Shown here: positions 43,448 through 53,594 of the stretch, one piece after another | How the letters are laid out: each line of letters begins with the position of its first letter | Numbering within the stretch: the stretch's first letter is position 1 | Origin: an uncultured Bacillota bacterium | GTDB taxonomy: Bacteria > Bacillota_I > Bacilli_A > RF39 > UBA660 | Length of the DNA: 64,000 nt | Assembly: GCA_900317975.1 (NCBI GenBank) | Contig: ONIZ01000001.1 | Location: 62,001 to 126,000, forward strand | Direction: 5' to 3' | Made by a program: the position numbers and the translations under genes | The notes under the pieces: generated by a model | The model's database searches: none | What the model saw: the letters and a program-made list of their open reading frames with translations, nothing else | Told to the model about the DNA's origin: nothing

Positions 43448-44647
43448 ATGGATCTATCATATAATAGAAGTATTTTCACAAAGGTCAATAAATGGGATAA
43501 TGAATATTCATATAATGGAATACTAGTATCTGGTAAGCTTAATCAGTTGAATGGGCAAGGCTACAAGATATTAGATGTCATTGATCTTGACTGGGATGGG
43601 GCATACATCAATAATCTTAATTCTTATATCTATACAACAGAAGATCTTATAAAAGTATTAGACAAGTATGCAGATAACTTTTCTTATATTGGGGCAAACT
43701 ATGTAAAATATTCTTATCTTAATGACTTTATTGAAGAAACAAATGAAAATATTGAAAATCTTATTGATGATAGAGCAACATATATTCAGTCTTATGTTCT
43801 TGAAAATATTATTGAAGCATTGACATTTGACTATGATATTCTTAATTCTATTTCTGATCTTATTCTTGACCGTACAAAATATATTGAAATTAATTATGAT
43901 GACATAGATTTCAATGATCCTACGGCTGAATACTATATATATGAAGATAATGAATATAAGCTTGTTGATTTTGACTATATAAGAAATCATCCAGATCAGA
44001 CATACTATGAATTCTTAATTAAAGACATTATCAAACTTCAAAAGAACTATAATATATTAAGAGATATAGTTGGCTCAAAAGAATATAATGAGATTGATGA
44101 TAGTTATACATATACTGGTCTGCAAGAAGATATCTATAATATAAATAATGATATAGCATATCTTACAGAATATACTGACCAATCTTATTATTATGCTTAT
44201 ACTGCTTATAATACTTCAAATATAAACAAAGAAAGAATAGGATATCATTCAATATATAATATATATGAAGTATGTAAGGATCCTGCAAATTATGATGGAC
44301 AACTATATGTTTATGACAATGAATCATATATTCCCGCTTCTTATAATTCATTATATAATGGAGATTATTATGTATATTATCCAAAGATAGATGGTACTGG
44401 CATTGAAAAAGAATTAGAAGATATTAAAGACAAGATATCTAGCAGTACTATAGAAGCTAACAATTTAGATCCAGAAAATGTTATTTTTAATATAAATAAT
44501 GATGGCATTAATAACAAGAAAATCATTAATTTAGGAATAAAGAAAAGTGAATTGAATAAAGAAAGCGGTGACATTAGTTATGGAATTGTAACTACAGAAA
44601 CGTTAATTGATTCATTTACATATTTTTATGAATGGAAATTATTATAA
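43448..44647 (+). CDS. Tail fibre-like protein with C-terminal FYEWKLL tag
   Basis: 399 residues, two bases after the preceding stop. Very Tyr/Asp/Asn/Ile-rich. Residues 1-60 form a beta segment with G-x-L-x-G turns; the middle is helical with probable trimeric coiled coil (EETNENIENLIDDRATYIQSYVL). The C-terminus ends D-S-F-T-Y-F-Y-E-W-K-L-L, shared in form with the 41692 protein. No enzyme motif. A fibre or needle protein is the best guess. Confidence 0.72.
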   Translation: MDLSYNRSIFTKVNKWDNEYSYNGILVSGKLNQLNGQGYKILDVIDLDWDGAYINNLNSYIYTTEDLIKVLDKYADNFSYIGANYVKYSYLNDFIEETNENIENLIDDRATYIQSYVLENIIEALTFDYDILNSISDLILDRTKYIEINYDDIDFNDPTAEYYIYEDNEYKLVDFDYIRNHPDQTYYEFLIKDIIKLQKNYNILRDIVGSKEYNEIDDSYTYTGLQEDIYNINNDIAYLTEYTDQSYYYAYTAYNTSNINKERIGYHSIYNIYEVCKDPANYDGQLYVYDNESYIPASYNSLYNGDYYVYYPKIDGTGIEKELEDIKDKISSSTIEANNLDPENVIFNINNDGINNKKIINLGIKKSELNKESGDISYGIVTTETLIDSFTYFYEWKLL

Positions 44648-44692
44648 AAACAATATATAAATAATTAAAAAATATATAAAATATAAAATTTT

Positions 44693-46702
44693 ATGAGTAC
44701 AAAAATAGGAAATAAACTTTTTGCTTATCATAGTAGTTACGATTATGTTCAGCAACATGCTGATACTATTAGAGGAGAATATCCTAATTCTATTGTATTG
44801 ATTGGTGATGAGCAAATGTTATGGCAACCACTTACTAATTCATATGTAGGCGTTCCATATTCTAAATTTGCATATGCTTATAATCTTGCAATTCCAGACT
44901 TACAAGAAAGAATGGTTGAAATTGAAAAACAAGGTAATATTATAAGTAAAATTGATATTGATGGAACTAGTTCACCAACTGCGCAAGTTACACCTAATCT
45001 TTCTAACGAAATTGGATTAATTACAGTAAATACAGCTGCAGCAGGTAATGCATATCAATTAATAACAGTATCAGGACAAAACAGTGATATTACATTAGAT
45101 TCTGCTAATGCTTATAACTTTATTCTTGATCAAATTGAAGAAGCAAAGAAATATGCTGTAACTAATTCAATTGCTACATCTGATAATATCTACAAATTAT
45201 TATTAGGAGATGATAGCACATATATTGAACATGAAGCAACTGAATTTGTTAAAGAAAATACTTATACTGGAGATTATGATATATTCTATAACGGAGATAT
45301 ATATGGTAAACTAGATGGCAATTATCAAAAAATAAGATTTGTAAAAACTAATGATGGCTGGAAAGTCTACATTGATAGAGGAAATGCCACTGTTGATCCT
45401 AATGATGAAATTGGTGATTATGATCCTGCTACTGGTACATTTGATATTAATAGTAATAATACTAATAGATGGGAAATTGAAAATGGAGAAAATCTAGTAT
45501 TATATACTCTTAACAATACCACACAAAATTCATATAATATGAATATTACACAAGGTATTGAAACATTGAAAGAAGTTGCTTATATCTTAGATGTAATTAC
45601 AGATGGTTCTCAGGATGCTGGTATTAGTCTTGCATATAATATTGCTTATAATAATCAATATATTGATGCAACAAATGATAGAATTGATGATATTGTAGCT
45701 GGTTCTGTCGAAAATGTAAATAGTCTTTCATTATCAAATCCATTATCTGTTATAACAACATCATCTAAGGCAAATTATACGGGTAATGTTGTAACATATA
45801 ATAGTATTAAGACAGCAATAATTGGAGCAAATAAGGAAGCATATTGGAGTAGTGCACAATATGGAAATGTAGAAGGTGATATATTATCATATGTACAAAT
45901 ATTACCTACAACATTATCTGACGCGCAAATCAATGAACTTTATAACACAAATTCTGGATTATTTGTTGATAGTGTAGCTGGTAAACCAGCAGGAACATTT
46001 ATTCCAGTATCTCAAGGTAGTGGTGGTACATGGGGTAAAGATACTAGTAGTCCATCAAAATATCTCTTAACACATCAACCTGTAATACAAAAGGATGGTA
46101 ATACTATTGATGTTGAGGGTACCAATAATGATCTTGTTACAACTGTTAGTTGGGTTCTATCTTATGTAGATCAGGCAACAGCTGGTATAAAACAGGATAT
46201 GGATAGTCTTGATGTTAATGATAAGATACAGAAATATTTGGCAGGAGGCACATATGTAACATATACTCCTTATACTATTGATACATTAGGTGGTGCTAAT
46301 GATAGTTTACATGTTGTAAAATCAATCCCTACATCTTTTGCATCATATTTTATTACAAAAGATGATGCTGCAAATACGGTAGAATTTGTAACATTTGCAG
46401 GAGAAGAATACAATATTGTTAAGGATGAAATAAACATATCTCTTAGTTCAACATATTCATCTGATATTGTTGAATCATCATCTACTTATGGATATCAAAA
46501 TCATGCACTTGCTTATACAGTTCATGATGTTACATTACATACTCAAACATTACAAGAAGCAAGTGAAAGCAATGCAACATATACATATAATGGCTTTGCA
46601 TTAGCATATGATGTTGCATCTACAATTGAAGCAATGTTTACTTGGTATGATGTTTCAAGTGGTGATCCTATTGTAGATAATTGGAATTATAATAACCCAT
46701 AA
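44693..46702 (+). CDS. Large tail fibre-like protein
   Basis: 669 residues. The N-terminal about 80 residues (FAYHSSYDYVQQHADTIRGE) may be a baseplate attachment domain; it is followed by long Ser/Thr/Asn/Gly-rich beta stretches with evenly spaced A-Y and N-Y pairs. Segments such as S-L-A-Y-N-I-A-Y-N and A-L-A-Y-D-V-A recur, as in repeated fibre shafts. It ends near F-T-W-Y-D-V-S-S, reminiscent of the aromatic endings of the two other fibre-like genes. The gene after it is separated by a strong terminator. Receptor binding is inferred. Confidence 0.74.
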   Translation: MSTKIGNKLFAYHSSYDYVQQHADTIRGEYPNSIVLIGDEQMLWQPLTNSYVGVPYSKFAYAYNLAIPDLQERMVEIEKQGNIISKIDIDGTSSPTAQVTPNLSNEIGLITVNTAAAGNAYQLITVSGQNSDITLDSANAYNFILDQIEEAKKYAVTNSIATSDNIYKLLLGDDSTYIEHEATEFVKENTYTGDYDIFYNGDIYGKLDGNYQKIRFVKTNDGWKVYIDRGNATVDPNDEIGDYDPATGTFDINSNNTNRWEIENGENLVLYTLNNTTQNSYNMNITQGIETLKEVAYILDVITDGSQDAGISLAYNIAYNNQYIDATNDRIDDIVAGSVENVNSLSLSNPLSVITTSSKANYTGNVVTYNSIKTAIIGANKEAYWSSAQYGNVEGDILSYVQILPTTLSDAQINELYNTNSGLFVDSVAGKPAGTFIPVSQGSGGTWGKDTSSPSKYLLTHQPVIQKDGNTIDVEGTNNDLVTTVSWVLSYVDQATAGIKQDMDSLDVNDKIQKYLAGGTYVTYTPYTIDTLGGANDSLHVVKSIPTSFASYFITKDDAANTVEFVTFAGEEYNIVKDEINISLSSTYSSDIVESSSTYGYQNHALAYTVHDVTLHTQTLQEASESNATYTYNGFALAYDVASTIEAMFTWYDVSSGDPIVDNWNYNNP

Positions 46703-46741
46703 TTCATATTAAGATAGTAACATTATAAATTATATAATAGA

Positions 46742-46774
46742 AAAGAGCAGATCTTAAGATCTGCTCTTTATTTT
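46742..46774 (+). terminator. Intrinsic terminator after the fibre operon
   Basis: Perfect stem AAAGAGCAGATCTT / AAGATCTGCTCTTT, followed by T-rich sequence. Confidence 0.88.
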
Positions 46775-46799
46775 TGAATAAAATACACATAAAATATAT

Positions 46800-47420
46800 A
46801 TGAAAAGACATTTTATTTTATTCATTAGTTTAGTTATGACCTTGTCTATTATTGCTCAAAAGATACATAAGTATGATCAAGTAATAGATATGACATACTA
46901 TAAGTCATTTTATTCTAAAGATATCATGGCTCCATCATTTGTCATCTATAAGTTATATAAAGGTGGTGGTGATGTTTCAAGAAGTGGAATGAATTTCAAG
47001 GCTTATGATAATCTTCCTCATTTCTCTTATAGATTGACAGGATATGACAAAGGACATCTTGCTAATGCTGAAGACTTTGCTTGGTCTAAAGAATCATTAA
47101 GAAGTACATTCTATTATATTAATGCTGTACCGCAGACATCTAAGTTAAATAGAGGAATATGGAAGAAATTTGAGACAGAAATAAGAAAGCTTTCACAAAC
47201 AGATAGTCTTCTTATAATATGTGGTGGTTGTGACTATAATGACATTGATGTTGGTGTTCCTCAAAATTGTTTTAAGATAGTATATAATCTTAGAAATCAT
47301 AGATGTGTATATGCATTAATGTTCAAAAATAATTGGTTGAATGAATATTGGGATGAGCCTAAGCTTAAGAGAAAGATGTCATTCAAAAAAGCTATGAAAC
47401 TCTATGAATCTACAAAATAA
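46800..47420 (+). CDS. Exported DNA/RNA non-specific endonuclease (NucA/NUC1 type)
   Basis: 206 residues. Residues 1-20 are a classic signal peptide (MKRHFILFISLVMTLSIIAQ), with cleavage likely near Q20. The catalytic motif is Y-D-K-G-H (DRGH variant with Lys) followed by L-A-N-A-E-D. The downstream metal-ligand Asn lies in Y-Y-I-N-A-V-P-Q-T, and a N-R-G-I-W segment completes the beta-beta-alpha metal fold. Such enzymes cut DNA and RNA without sequence preference. Secretion would place it in the periplasm, where it could destroy incoming rival DNA or host debris. Export of a phage nuclease is unusual. Acquisition from the host is possible. Confidence 0.82.
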   Translation: MKRHFILFISLVMTLSIIAQKIHKYDQVIDMTYYKSFYSKDIMAPSFVIYKLYKGGGDVSRSGMNFKAYDNLPHFSYRLTGYDKGHLANAEDFAWSKESLRSTFYYINAVPQTSKLNRGIWKKFETEIRKLSQTDSLLIICGGCDYNDIDVGVPQNCFKIVYNLRNHRCVYALMFKNNWLNEYWDEPKLKRKMSFKKAMKLYESTK

Positions 47421-47478
47421 TAATGACTATTTTAATTTATAATTTTATATATATTTAGTTTAAGAGAAAAATTAGATA

Positions 47479-49416
47479 ATGATACATTTTGTTTTTTCAG
47501 ACAAAGACCCAAGATATTTGTTTTTGAAATATGATACAGAAGAAGATGATAAATGGCTAAGACCAAATAATAACTATAAGAAACAACCTAATCTCACAAA
47601 TCATCTTAATCTTGTTGATCCCACATGCTATCTTAAGTCTTACAATGGTCCAATGTATACTCAAGATTTCTTATTTGAGTTCATTCAATCATCGGGCAAG
47701 AAGATATATTATTGTTCAATCGGATTATGGCAGGAGATATATAAGTTCTTCAAAGAGAACAATGTTGAATATGATGGGTTGGAGCCTGGATTCTTCAAGA
47801 GAAGTCTATTGCATACATATGATGAGTTCAAGGAGATTGTCAATTCTTGGGGTCTTTCATTAGAGCCAAGAGAATACCAGTATAAAGCCGCTTATACAAT
47901 ATTGAACTGGAAACGTTCCGTATCTGAATTAGCAACACGTGCTGGTAAGACATTGATTGCCTATATGGTTTTCAGATATTGTATAGAATATTTAGACATG
48001 AAGAAGATTCTTGTCATTGTGCCATCTATTAGTCTTGTTAAGCAGATGTATGATGACTTCAAAGAATATAAAGAGTTCTTCAATACTGAATGTGTTTGGG
48101 GAGGTGGTAAACTTGTTGAGTCATCAAACATAACGGTTGGTACATTTCAAAGTCTAATTAAGTTCTTAGAAAAGAAAAGCAAGAAATATAATCCATCCTT
48201 TTTCAATAATTATGATTGTGTATTTGTAGATGAGACACATAGAGCATCAGCAGAGCAGATAAAAACAATCATATCACAACCATTTATGAAGAATGTCATC
48301 ATTGGCTTTGGTATGACAGGAACATTACCTAAGGAGAAGACAATTGAAAGATATTGCATACATAGTCTATTGGGAGCAAAAATACAAGAGATATCAACTG
48401 CTGAACTAAAGGAGCAAGGGTATATTTCAGACATAGAGATCTATCAGTACAGATTAAAATATAATGACATACATAAGCAAATAAGACTATATAATACTTG
48501 TGCTGAATATGCATTGTCTAACTATGTAGAAGTAGATGATGAAAAGCATCCAGGAAAGAAAAAGAAACAAGATCTTCCAAATGCAAGATTTCTCATTAAG
48601 AATGTAAAGCAATTGTCATTTGGACTACAACAGGTGAAAGCTAATATCTATGGGAATAATGAGTATTCTGAAATAATGAAAGATGTGAAATGGATGAATA
48701 TGCTTAAGAAGCTTGTATCAGATTCTGTTTCTGCTAATTCATTGTTCATTGAAAGAATGATGATACATTTCATGGAAGAGCGTATAGATCTATTATGTGA
48801 CAAGATCATTCCAAAATGTGATAAGAATACATTGATACTTTGTCATCATACAGAATATATTATGCATCTTGTTGACATACTTGAGAAAAAGTTTAGTGAC
48901 AATCATATCATATTGAAGATTACTGGTAGTGTCAATACAAAAAGAAGAGAAGAGATAAAGCAATTACTTAAAGAGAACAATAACTGTATATTAGTTGCAA
49001 GTTATGGTACAATGTCTACCGGAATCACTTTAGCCAATCTTTGCTATGGGGTGCTATTTGAAAGCTTTAAGTCAGATGTTGTTAATATGCAGTCAATTGG
49101 TCGTGGATTGGGATTGTCAAAGTTTAAAGACAAATATAGACTATTTGATATAGTAGATGTATTTGACAAGAACATAACAAACAAGATCTTCCTGCAAGGA
49201 TTAGCAAGAATAAAGATATATAATAAAGATTTCAATAAGCATAAGTATTTCATTATTGAAGAACATCTTGGAGAAAACAATGTATCATATAATGAGTCTT
49301 TTAGAATTGCTATAGAAAAATGCAAAGAAGAAGAAAAGGAAGACAAGCCAGTAAAGAAAGCTAAGAAAGAAAAGAATGTTGAAATTTCAAATTTTATGGA
49401 AGATTTGTTTAATTGA
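47479..49416 (+). CDS. uvsW: Superfamily 2 DNA helicase, UvsW-like
   Basis: 645 residues. Q-like motif before T-R-A-G-K-T-L (Walker A, about 152-158; A-T-R-A-G-K-T instead of the usual Gly-rich loop, as in UvsW-type enzymes). Motif II is V-D-E-T-H near 249. Motif III is G-M-T-G-T-L. The C-terminal RecA domain has S-Y-G-T-M-S-T-G-I and Q-S-I-G-R-G-L-G (motif VI). T4 UvsW unwinds R-loops and recombination intermediates and switches replication from origin to recombination mode. A basic Lys-rich tail ends the protein. Downstream are two small genes and the SSB. Confidence 0.84.
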   Translation: MIHFVFSDKDPRYLFLKYDTEEDDKWLRPNNNYKKQPNLTNHLNLVDPTCYLKSYNGPMYTQDFLFEFIQSSGKKIYYCSIGLWQEIYKFFKENNVEYDGLEPGFFKRSLLHTYDEFKEIVNSWGLSLEPREYQYKAAYTILNWKRSVSELATRAGKTLIAYMVFRYCIEYLDMKKILVIVPSISLVKQMYDDFKEYKEFFNTECVWGGGKLVESSNITVGTFQSLIKFLEKKSKKYNPSFFNNYDCVFVDETHRASAEQIKTIISQPFMKNVIIGFGMTGTLPKEKTIERYCIHSLLGAKIQEISTAELKEQGYISDIEIYQYRLKYNDIHKQIRLYNTCAEYALSNYVEVDDEKHPGKKKKQDLPNARFLIKNVKQLSFGLQQVKANIYGNNEYSEIMKDVKWMNMLKKLVSDSVSANSLFIERMMIHFMEERIDLLCDKIIPKCDKNTLILCHHTEYIMHLVDILEKKFSDNHIILKITGSVNTKRREEIKQLLKENNNCILVASYGTMSTGITLANLCYGVLFESFKSDVVNMQSIGRGLGLSKFKDKYRLFDIVDVFDKNITNKIFLQGLARIKIYNKDFNKHKYFIIEEHLGENNVSYNESFRIAIEKCKEEEKEDKPVKKAKKEKNVEISNFMEDLFN

Positions 49417-49490
49417 TTTTAAACTTCTAAATTATTATTAACTATATTTAATAAAGATCACAAATTAAAATATATAAAACTTAAATAATT

Positions 49491-49889
49491 ATGTTAAATT
49501 TATTAGATAATATTATGAATACGTTAAATACGTTAAGTCTTATTGATACTCCTGATTTGAAAGATGAGTTAGACTTTACAAAGAAAGAAGATCTCGATAA
49601 ACTTGATGATGCTATTGATGCGCTTAAGAGTAATAAATGGTTTATGAGTTTAATGGATAGTAGTCTATTAGATGAAATAAAAACTCAGGCTCATAAGATC
49701 TATAATGAATCTCAACAAAAGAAAGAAACTGATGTTCCAGAAACAGTAAAGAATACAATTATCAATCTTGCAACAGAATATGTCAATACAAAGATTGTTC
49801 CAGAAATGGATACTACTTTAAATGCAACTACATATAAAGCTATTGTAGATACATTTGCTGATTTTGGAACATGGATCTATAAGAAATAA
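49491..49889 (+). CDS. Hypothetical helical protein
   Basis: 132 residues, acidic and helical, with a repeated Leu/Asp-rich N-terminus (TPDLKDELDFTKKEDLDKLDD) and a central Lys/Gln-rich segment. No motif recognised. It is followed after 17 bases by another small helical gene. Placement between the helicase and SSB suggests a replication accessory, but structural use is equally possible. Confidence 0.68.
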   Translation: MLNLLDNIMNTLNTLSLIDTPDLKDELDFTKKEDLDKLDDAIDALKSNKWFMSLMDSSLLDEIKTQAHKIYNESQQKKETDVPETVKNTIINLATEYVNTKIVPEMDTTLNATTYKAIVDTFADFGTWIYKK

Positions 49890-49906
49890 ATTGGTTGTTA
49901 TATATT

Positions 49907-50239
49907 ATGCTTAATAAGAAATTTCTAAAAGATGAATTTCAAAACTGTTTTGAAAAGACTATTCCGGTTGCATTTGAAAGAGCATTATTAGAGACTTTTC
50001 CTGGTGTGACGGCTAAAGGAAATAAAGTCGCTAAACAGTTTGGTCAAACATTATCTGATCTTTTAGCAGAACAATGGGCAAATTATATGGCTGATGCTAT
50101 TCATATATATGTTAAGAATATGCAAATCAAAGGAAAGATCATTACAACAGGTTCAGCAACAACCCAAATGGCAAATGTAAATAGCACATCAATGCCATCT
50201 ATAAATGGATCAATTCCTAATACATTAAAAGTAGAATAA
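49907..50239 (+). CDS. Hypothetical protein
   Basis: 110 residues from the ATG at 49907; a TTG twelve bases upstream is a weaker alternative. The first 75 residues are helical with aromatic spacing (NCFEKTIPVAFERALLETF; DLLAEQWANYMADAIHIYV). The rest is a flexible Thr/Ser/Asn-rich tail. The pattern resembles small phage head or tail connector subunits, but this is only a resemblance. No leader. Confidence 0.66.
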   Translation: MLNKKFLKDEFQNCFEKTIPVAFERALLETFPGVTAKGNKVAKQFGQTLSDLLAEQWANYMADAIHIYVKNMQIKGKIITTGSATTQMANVNSTSMPSINGSIPNTLKVE

Positions 50240-50351
50240 GATAAAAAAAATTAAAAGAATATTAAAATTTTTAAAGAATGTTGTCTATATTAAATTATAT
50301 ACAAAATAACTTAACAAAAATTATACAAATATATTATTAAATTTTACAATT

Positions 50352-51473
50352 ATGACAGAACAAGAAATTTTGGGCTTTAACCCTCAAGACTTATTTAACG
50401 AAAATTCAAGTGAAACAACAACAAGTGGAAATTCAATGGTCTATAAGACACGTCCCGCAGATTCAAAATCAGAGGATGGTGTATATAGAGCAAAAATCAA
50501 AATTATCTATAATCCAGAGAATCCTCGCCAGTCATTCCTTGAGCAGCAGTCTTATGGTATGCAGGATGTTAATGGATATTTCTCAGCGGTTTCTTCATTA
50601 ACAGTAGAAGACAAGAGTTGTCCTATCTTTACAGCATGGAAAAAATGTCATTATGCAGAAGCAGGAAGTACATTACATAATCAAGCTGTTCCTACAAAGG
50701 ATGGCGGTAAGGGATTATTTGACAAGCGATTTGCACGTTATGTAATTGTACAGATTTTGAAGGACAAGAATCAGCCAGATTTGGTAGGATCATTTAAGAT
50801 CTGGAAGCTCCCAACATCTATCTATACAATGCTTCAGCAAAAGATGAAGCCTTCAAAGGAAAGTGGAAAGATGCCTATTCCAGTAATGGACTATTTGTTT
50901 GGTAGAGCAATCAATATTGAAGTACATCCTGGACCAGATGATCCAAAGAATCCTCAGAGAAAGACTCGTGAAATTACTTATCTTGGAGAGATCTCTAATG
51001 ATGTAGTATCATGTATTAATCCTGATGGAAGTCCTATTCTTAATGATGAAGAGCAGAGCATTCTTGATGCTTATGTAGCAAAGATTCAGAAGGCATGGAA
51101 TATGGAATGTGAGGATGATGAGGATCTTGAAAAGAGAAATGCATTAGTTACTCAGATCAATCAGTCAGAAGAGTACAAGGCATTGCTTCCTATTTATGGT
51201 AAGGTAATTGCACAAATCAAGGAATGGGCTCCTAAGTTGGACAGTTTCTCATACAAGCCTTGGCCAGAAGATTTGAAGAAACGTGTAGAGGATTGGATTG
51301 AGGTTGTACTTAGTGGTAATGATCCTGCAACAACTTCAATTGATATGATAAAAAAGGGTACTAGTAATGCAACTACTGAAACTCCAACTCCTGCACCAGC
51401 AGCTCCAAAAGTAGAGACACCAAGTCCAGTTGTAGTAGAAGCTTCAGATCCTGCAGATGACTTACCATTCTAA
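50352..51473 (+). CDS. Single-stranded DNA-binding protein (gp32-like)
   Basis: 373 residues. Core of about 20-250 with aromatic and basic residues (VYRAKIKIIYNPENPRQS; a Cys/His segment CPIFTAWKKCHYAEAG), consistent with an OB-fold ssDNA-binding domain of the gp32 type. An Ala/Pro/Thr-rich linker follows (about 335-360) and the acidic tip D-P-A-D-D-L-P-F, the partner-binding tail form seen on SSB proteins. It is beside the UvsW-like helicase as part of a replication/recombination block. The zinc site of T4 gp32 is not clearly conserved. Codons are more GC-rich than average here, as expected for an abundant protein. Confidence 0.78.
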   Translation: MTEQEILGFNPQDLFNENSSETTTSGNSMVYKTRPADSKSEDGVYRAKIKIIYNPENPRQSFLEQQSYGMQDVNGYFSAVSSLTVEDKSCPIFTAWKKCHYAEAGSTLHNQAVPTKDGGKGLFDKRFARYVIVQILKDKNQPDLVGSFKIWKLPTSIYTMLQQKMKPSKESGKMPIPVMDYLFGRAINIEVHPGPDDPKNPQRKTREITYLGEISNDVVSCINPDGSPILNDEEQSILDAYVAKIQKAWNMECEDDEDLEKRNALVTQINQSEEYKALLPIYGKVIAQIKEWAPKLDSFSYKPWPEDLKKRVEDWIEVVLSGNDPATTSIDMIKKGTSNATTETPTPAPAAPKVETPSPVVVEASDPADDLPF

Positions 51474-51561
51474 TAATGGAATTTTTGAAAATTAGTATAA
51501 AAATTAGTATATATTTTTTCTATTTATATTTTATATATTTTAATTTTTTGTATATATTATT

Positions 51562-51597
51562 AAGAAGGATTTCTTTTTAGAGGTCCTTCTTTTTTTG
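51562..51597 (+). terminator. Intrinsic terminator after ssb
   Basis: AAGAAGGA pairs with TCCTTCTT around a 14-base loop, followed by seven T. Confidence 0.8.
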
Positions 51598-51663
51598 TGA
51601 AATAATGACAGGATATGACTATCTTAAAATATAATAAATAAAATATATGTAATAATTAAGCTT

Positions 51664-51999
51664 ATGAACAGTAATGAGACAATTATGGATGTTGTAGAAA
51701 CTACAAAGGTAGAAGATACTACAGAATTCACAGGAACAAATGTAGCTCCTCAGGTAATAAATACAAACAATATAGACATGTCTAAGTTTGTTATGCCAAG
51801 AAAGACAAGGACAATTATTAGGGAATATAATAAGAAGATCGGTAGAAATGACCCATGCCCATGTGGTAGCGGAAAGAAGTATAAGCACTGCTGCATGAAT
51901 GAAGAAAAGTACAATAATCGTATTGAACTTACTAGTGAGCAAATGTACAAAGTTAAACAGAGTAGTGCAAAAATAAACGGCATCAAGAGGGCGGTTTAG
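51664..51999 (+). CDS. SEC-C zinc-motif protein
   Basis: 111 residues. The C-terminal half carries the SEC-C signature [17 protein letters not shown] (about 60-77), a small zinc-binding motif found at the end of SecA and in many unrelated proteins. The N-terminal 45 residues are acidic and probably disordered. There is no other domain. It probably acts as an adaptor; the partner is unknown. Confidence 0.78.
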   Translation: MNSNETIMDVVETTKVEDTTEFTGTNVAPQVINTNNIDMSKFVMPRKTRTIIREYNKKIGRNDPCPCGSGKKYKHCCMNEEKYNNRIELTSEQMYKVKQSSAKINGIKRAV

Positions 52000-52137
52000 A
52001 TGAATGAGATCATCATCAAATTCTATAGATATTAGTTTATATGTCTATTATATTTGAGATGAGCTCAGATGAGAAGAATGGCGTTCTGATGAATATTTGA
52101 ATATAGTTTGTAATGTTAAAAATATTTAATCATAGAA

Positions 52138-53175
52138 ATGGATAAAAAATATTTAATAATATATCATAAAGAAGATAATGATGGTGTATTTTCTGGTGCA
52201 ATCTTTAAGGACTATCTGATGTATGAATTGAATATTGCTGAAGCTGATATTGATGTATTGCCAGCTGACTACAATATATTAGCAGATTTCTCAAAAGCTT
52301 ATTCCGACATGGAGAAACTTAAAGAAGAATATACTCATATCATAATGACTGACTTGTCTTTCAATGACTGGAAATATATGAAGAAGCTTTATAATGCATA
52401 TGAGTCTAATCTTGTTTGGGTAGATCATCATGCTCCTATTATACAATGTTCAATTGACAATAATTTTGATGATATCCCAGGATTGAGAGACACAAGTAGG
52501 TCAGCAATATTGAATGCTTGGAAATATCTTTATGATCAATTTGATGAAGCATACAAGCAGAAGAAAGTACCAGAACTGTTGAGAATATTGTCTGCTTGGG
52601 ATTCTTGGTCATATGAACGTGAAGGATATGATTTTGGTTATGTTAAAGATGTCAATAAGGGTGTTACCGACAAATATGATCTAAATTTGAAGAAAGTATG
52701 CAAGCTTATTGAAATCATCAAAGTATATTATAGAGATGAATCTGACTTGACAAAAGACAACAATATCATTTTAGACATGTATAATCATGGTCATGCTCTT
52801 AATGAATATGAAGACAAGAAGATGACAGACATTGTAAAGAACTCTGGTGATATGACATGGCAAGTATGGGATTATGATGAAGAAGATTCTGCCCATCCAA
52901 TTATTCATAAAGCATGTGCAATATTTCATCAAGGTGCTACAAATTCTACTATGTTCAAGTGCTTAGAAGGCTCAGTAATAAGACATGGTTTAGTATTCAA
53001 GCATCAACCAAATGGTAATTGGGTATTGTCAATGTATAATGTTGAGAACAAAGATCCATTCCACTGTGGAGAGTTCTTGAAAAACAAATACAATGGTGGA
53101 GGTCATGCCGGTGCTGCTGGTTGTACATTCACTTTAGAGCAGTTTATAAAAATATTGAAGAACAAGAGACTATAG
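52138..53175 (+). CDS. DHH-family phosphoesterase
   Basis: 345 residues. Motif I is H10-K-E-D13-N-D15-G. M-T-D-L marks motif II, and W-V-D-H-H (near 105-108) is the defining DHH motif. The C-terminal DHHA1-like domain has G-G-G-H-A-G-A-A-G. Family members are RecJ-type exonucleases, nano-RNases or cyclic dinucleotide phosphodiesterases. Length and the DHHA1 end favour a nano-RNase or c-di-NMP hydrolase. In a phage, degradation of cyclic dinucleotide immune signals or recycling of short RNAs are both possible. Confidence 0.82.
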   Translation: MDKKYLIIYHKEDNDGVFSGAIFKDYLMYELNIAEADIDVLPADYNILADFSKAYSDMEKLKEEYTHIIMTDLSFNDWKYMKKLYNAYESNLVWVDHHAPIIQCSIDNNFDDIPGLRDTSRSAILNAWKYLYDQFDEAYKQKKVPELLRILSAWDSWSYEREGYDFGYVKDVNKGVTDKYDLNLKKVCKLIEIIKVYYRDESDLTKDNNIILDMYNHGHALNEYEDKKMTDIVKNSGDMTWQVWDYDEEDSAHPIIHKACAIFHQGATNSTMFKCLEGSVIRHGLVFKHQPNGNWVLSMYNVENKDPFHCGEFLKNKYNGGGHAGAAGCTFTLEQFIKILKNKRL

Positions 53176-53176
53176 T

Positions 53177-53587
53177 ATGAAAAGATGGGATCAGTTGAAA
53201 GCTGGTGACTACATATATTATTATGATCATCAGAAAATACATAAGCAATTAGTAAAGAAAGTAGACACAATAGCATTTACCAAAAACGAAAAGTCATTTG
53301 ACGGTAATTTCAATATTGTCACATCAAAGGTTGTTGAAGAATATTTATTGATCTATGCTGGAAAGAATACATTGATAAAACTTCCAAAGAACTGGATAAA
53401 GACTCAATGTGAGAAATATAATGACTATTCTATAAGATATGAGTGCATGCCAAGGTTTTGTGATGAAGAAGATGCTCGAGCATATATGGAGAAACTCATT
53501 TCTATTCGTAAGAAAAGAGTAGAAAAATATGAGAAAAAATATCTTAAAGAAAAGAAGATCTTGGACTCTTATTGCTTAGAAATTTAA
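53177..53587 (+). CDS. Hypothetical basic protein
   Basis: 136 residues, one base after the DHH gene, so translated with it. The N-terminus (KRWDQLKAGDYIYYYD) looks like a small SH3-like barrel opening. The C-terminal 40 residues are a Lys/Glu-rich helix (RKKRVEKYEKKYLKEKK). No known motif. Perhaps nucleic-acid binding. Confidence 0.68.
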   Translation: MKRWDQLKAGDYIYYYDHQKIHKQLVKKVDTIAFTKNEKSFDGNFNIVTSKVVEEYLLIYAGKNTLIKLPKNWIKTQCEKYNDYSIRYECMPRFCDEEDARAYMEKLISIRKKRVEKYEKKYLKEKKILDSYCLEI

Positions 53588-53594
53588 GATCTAT

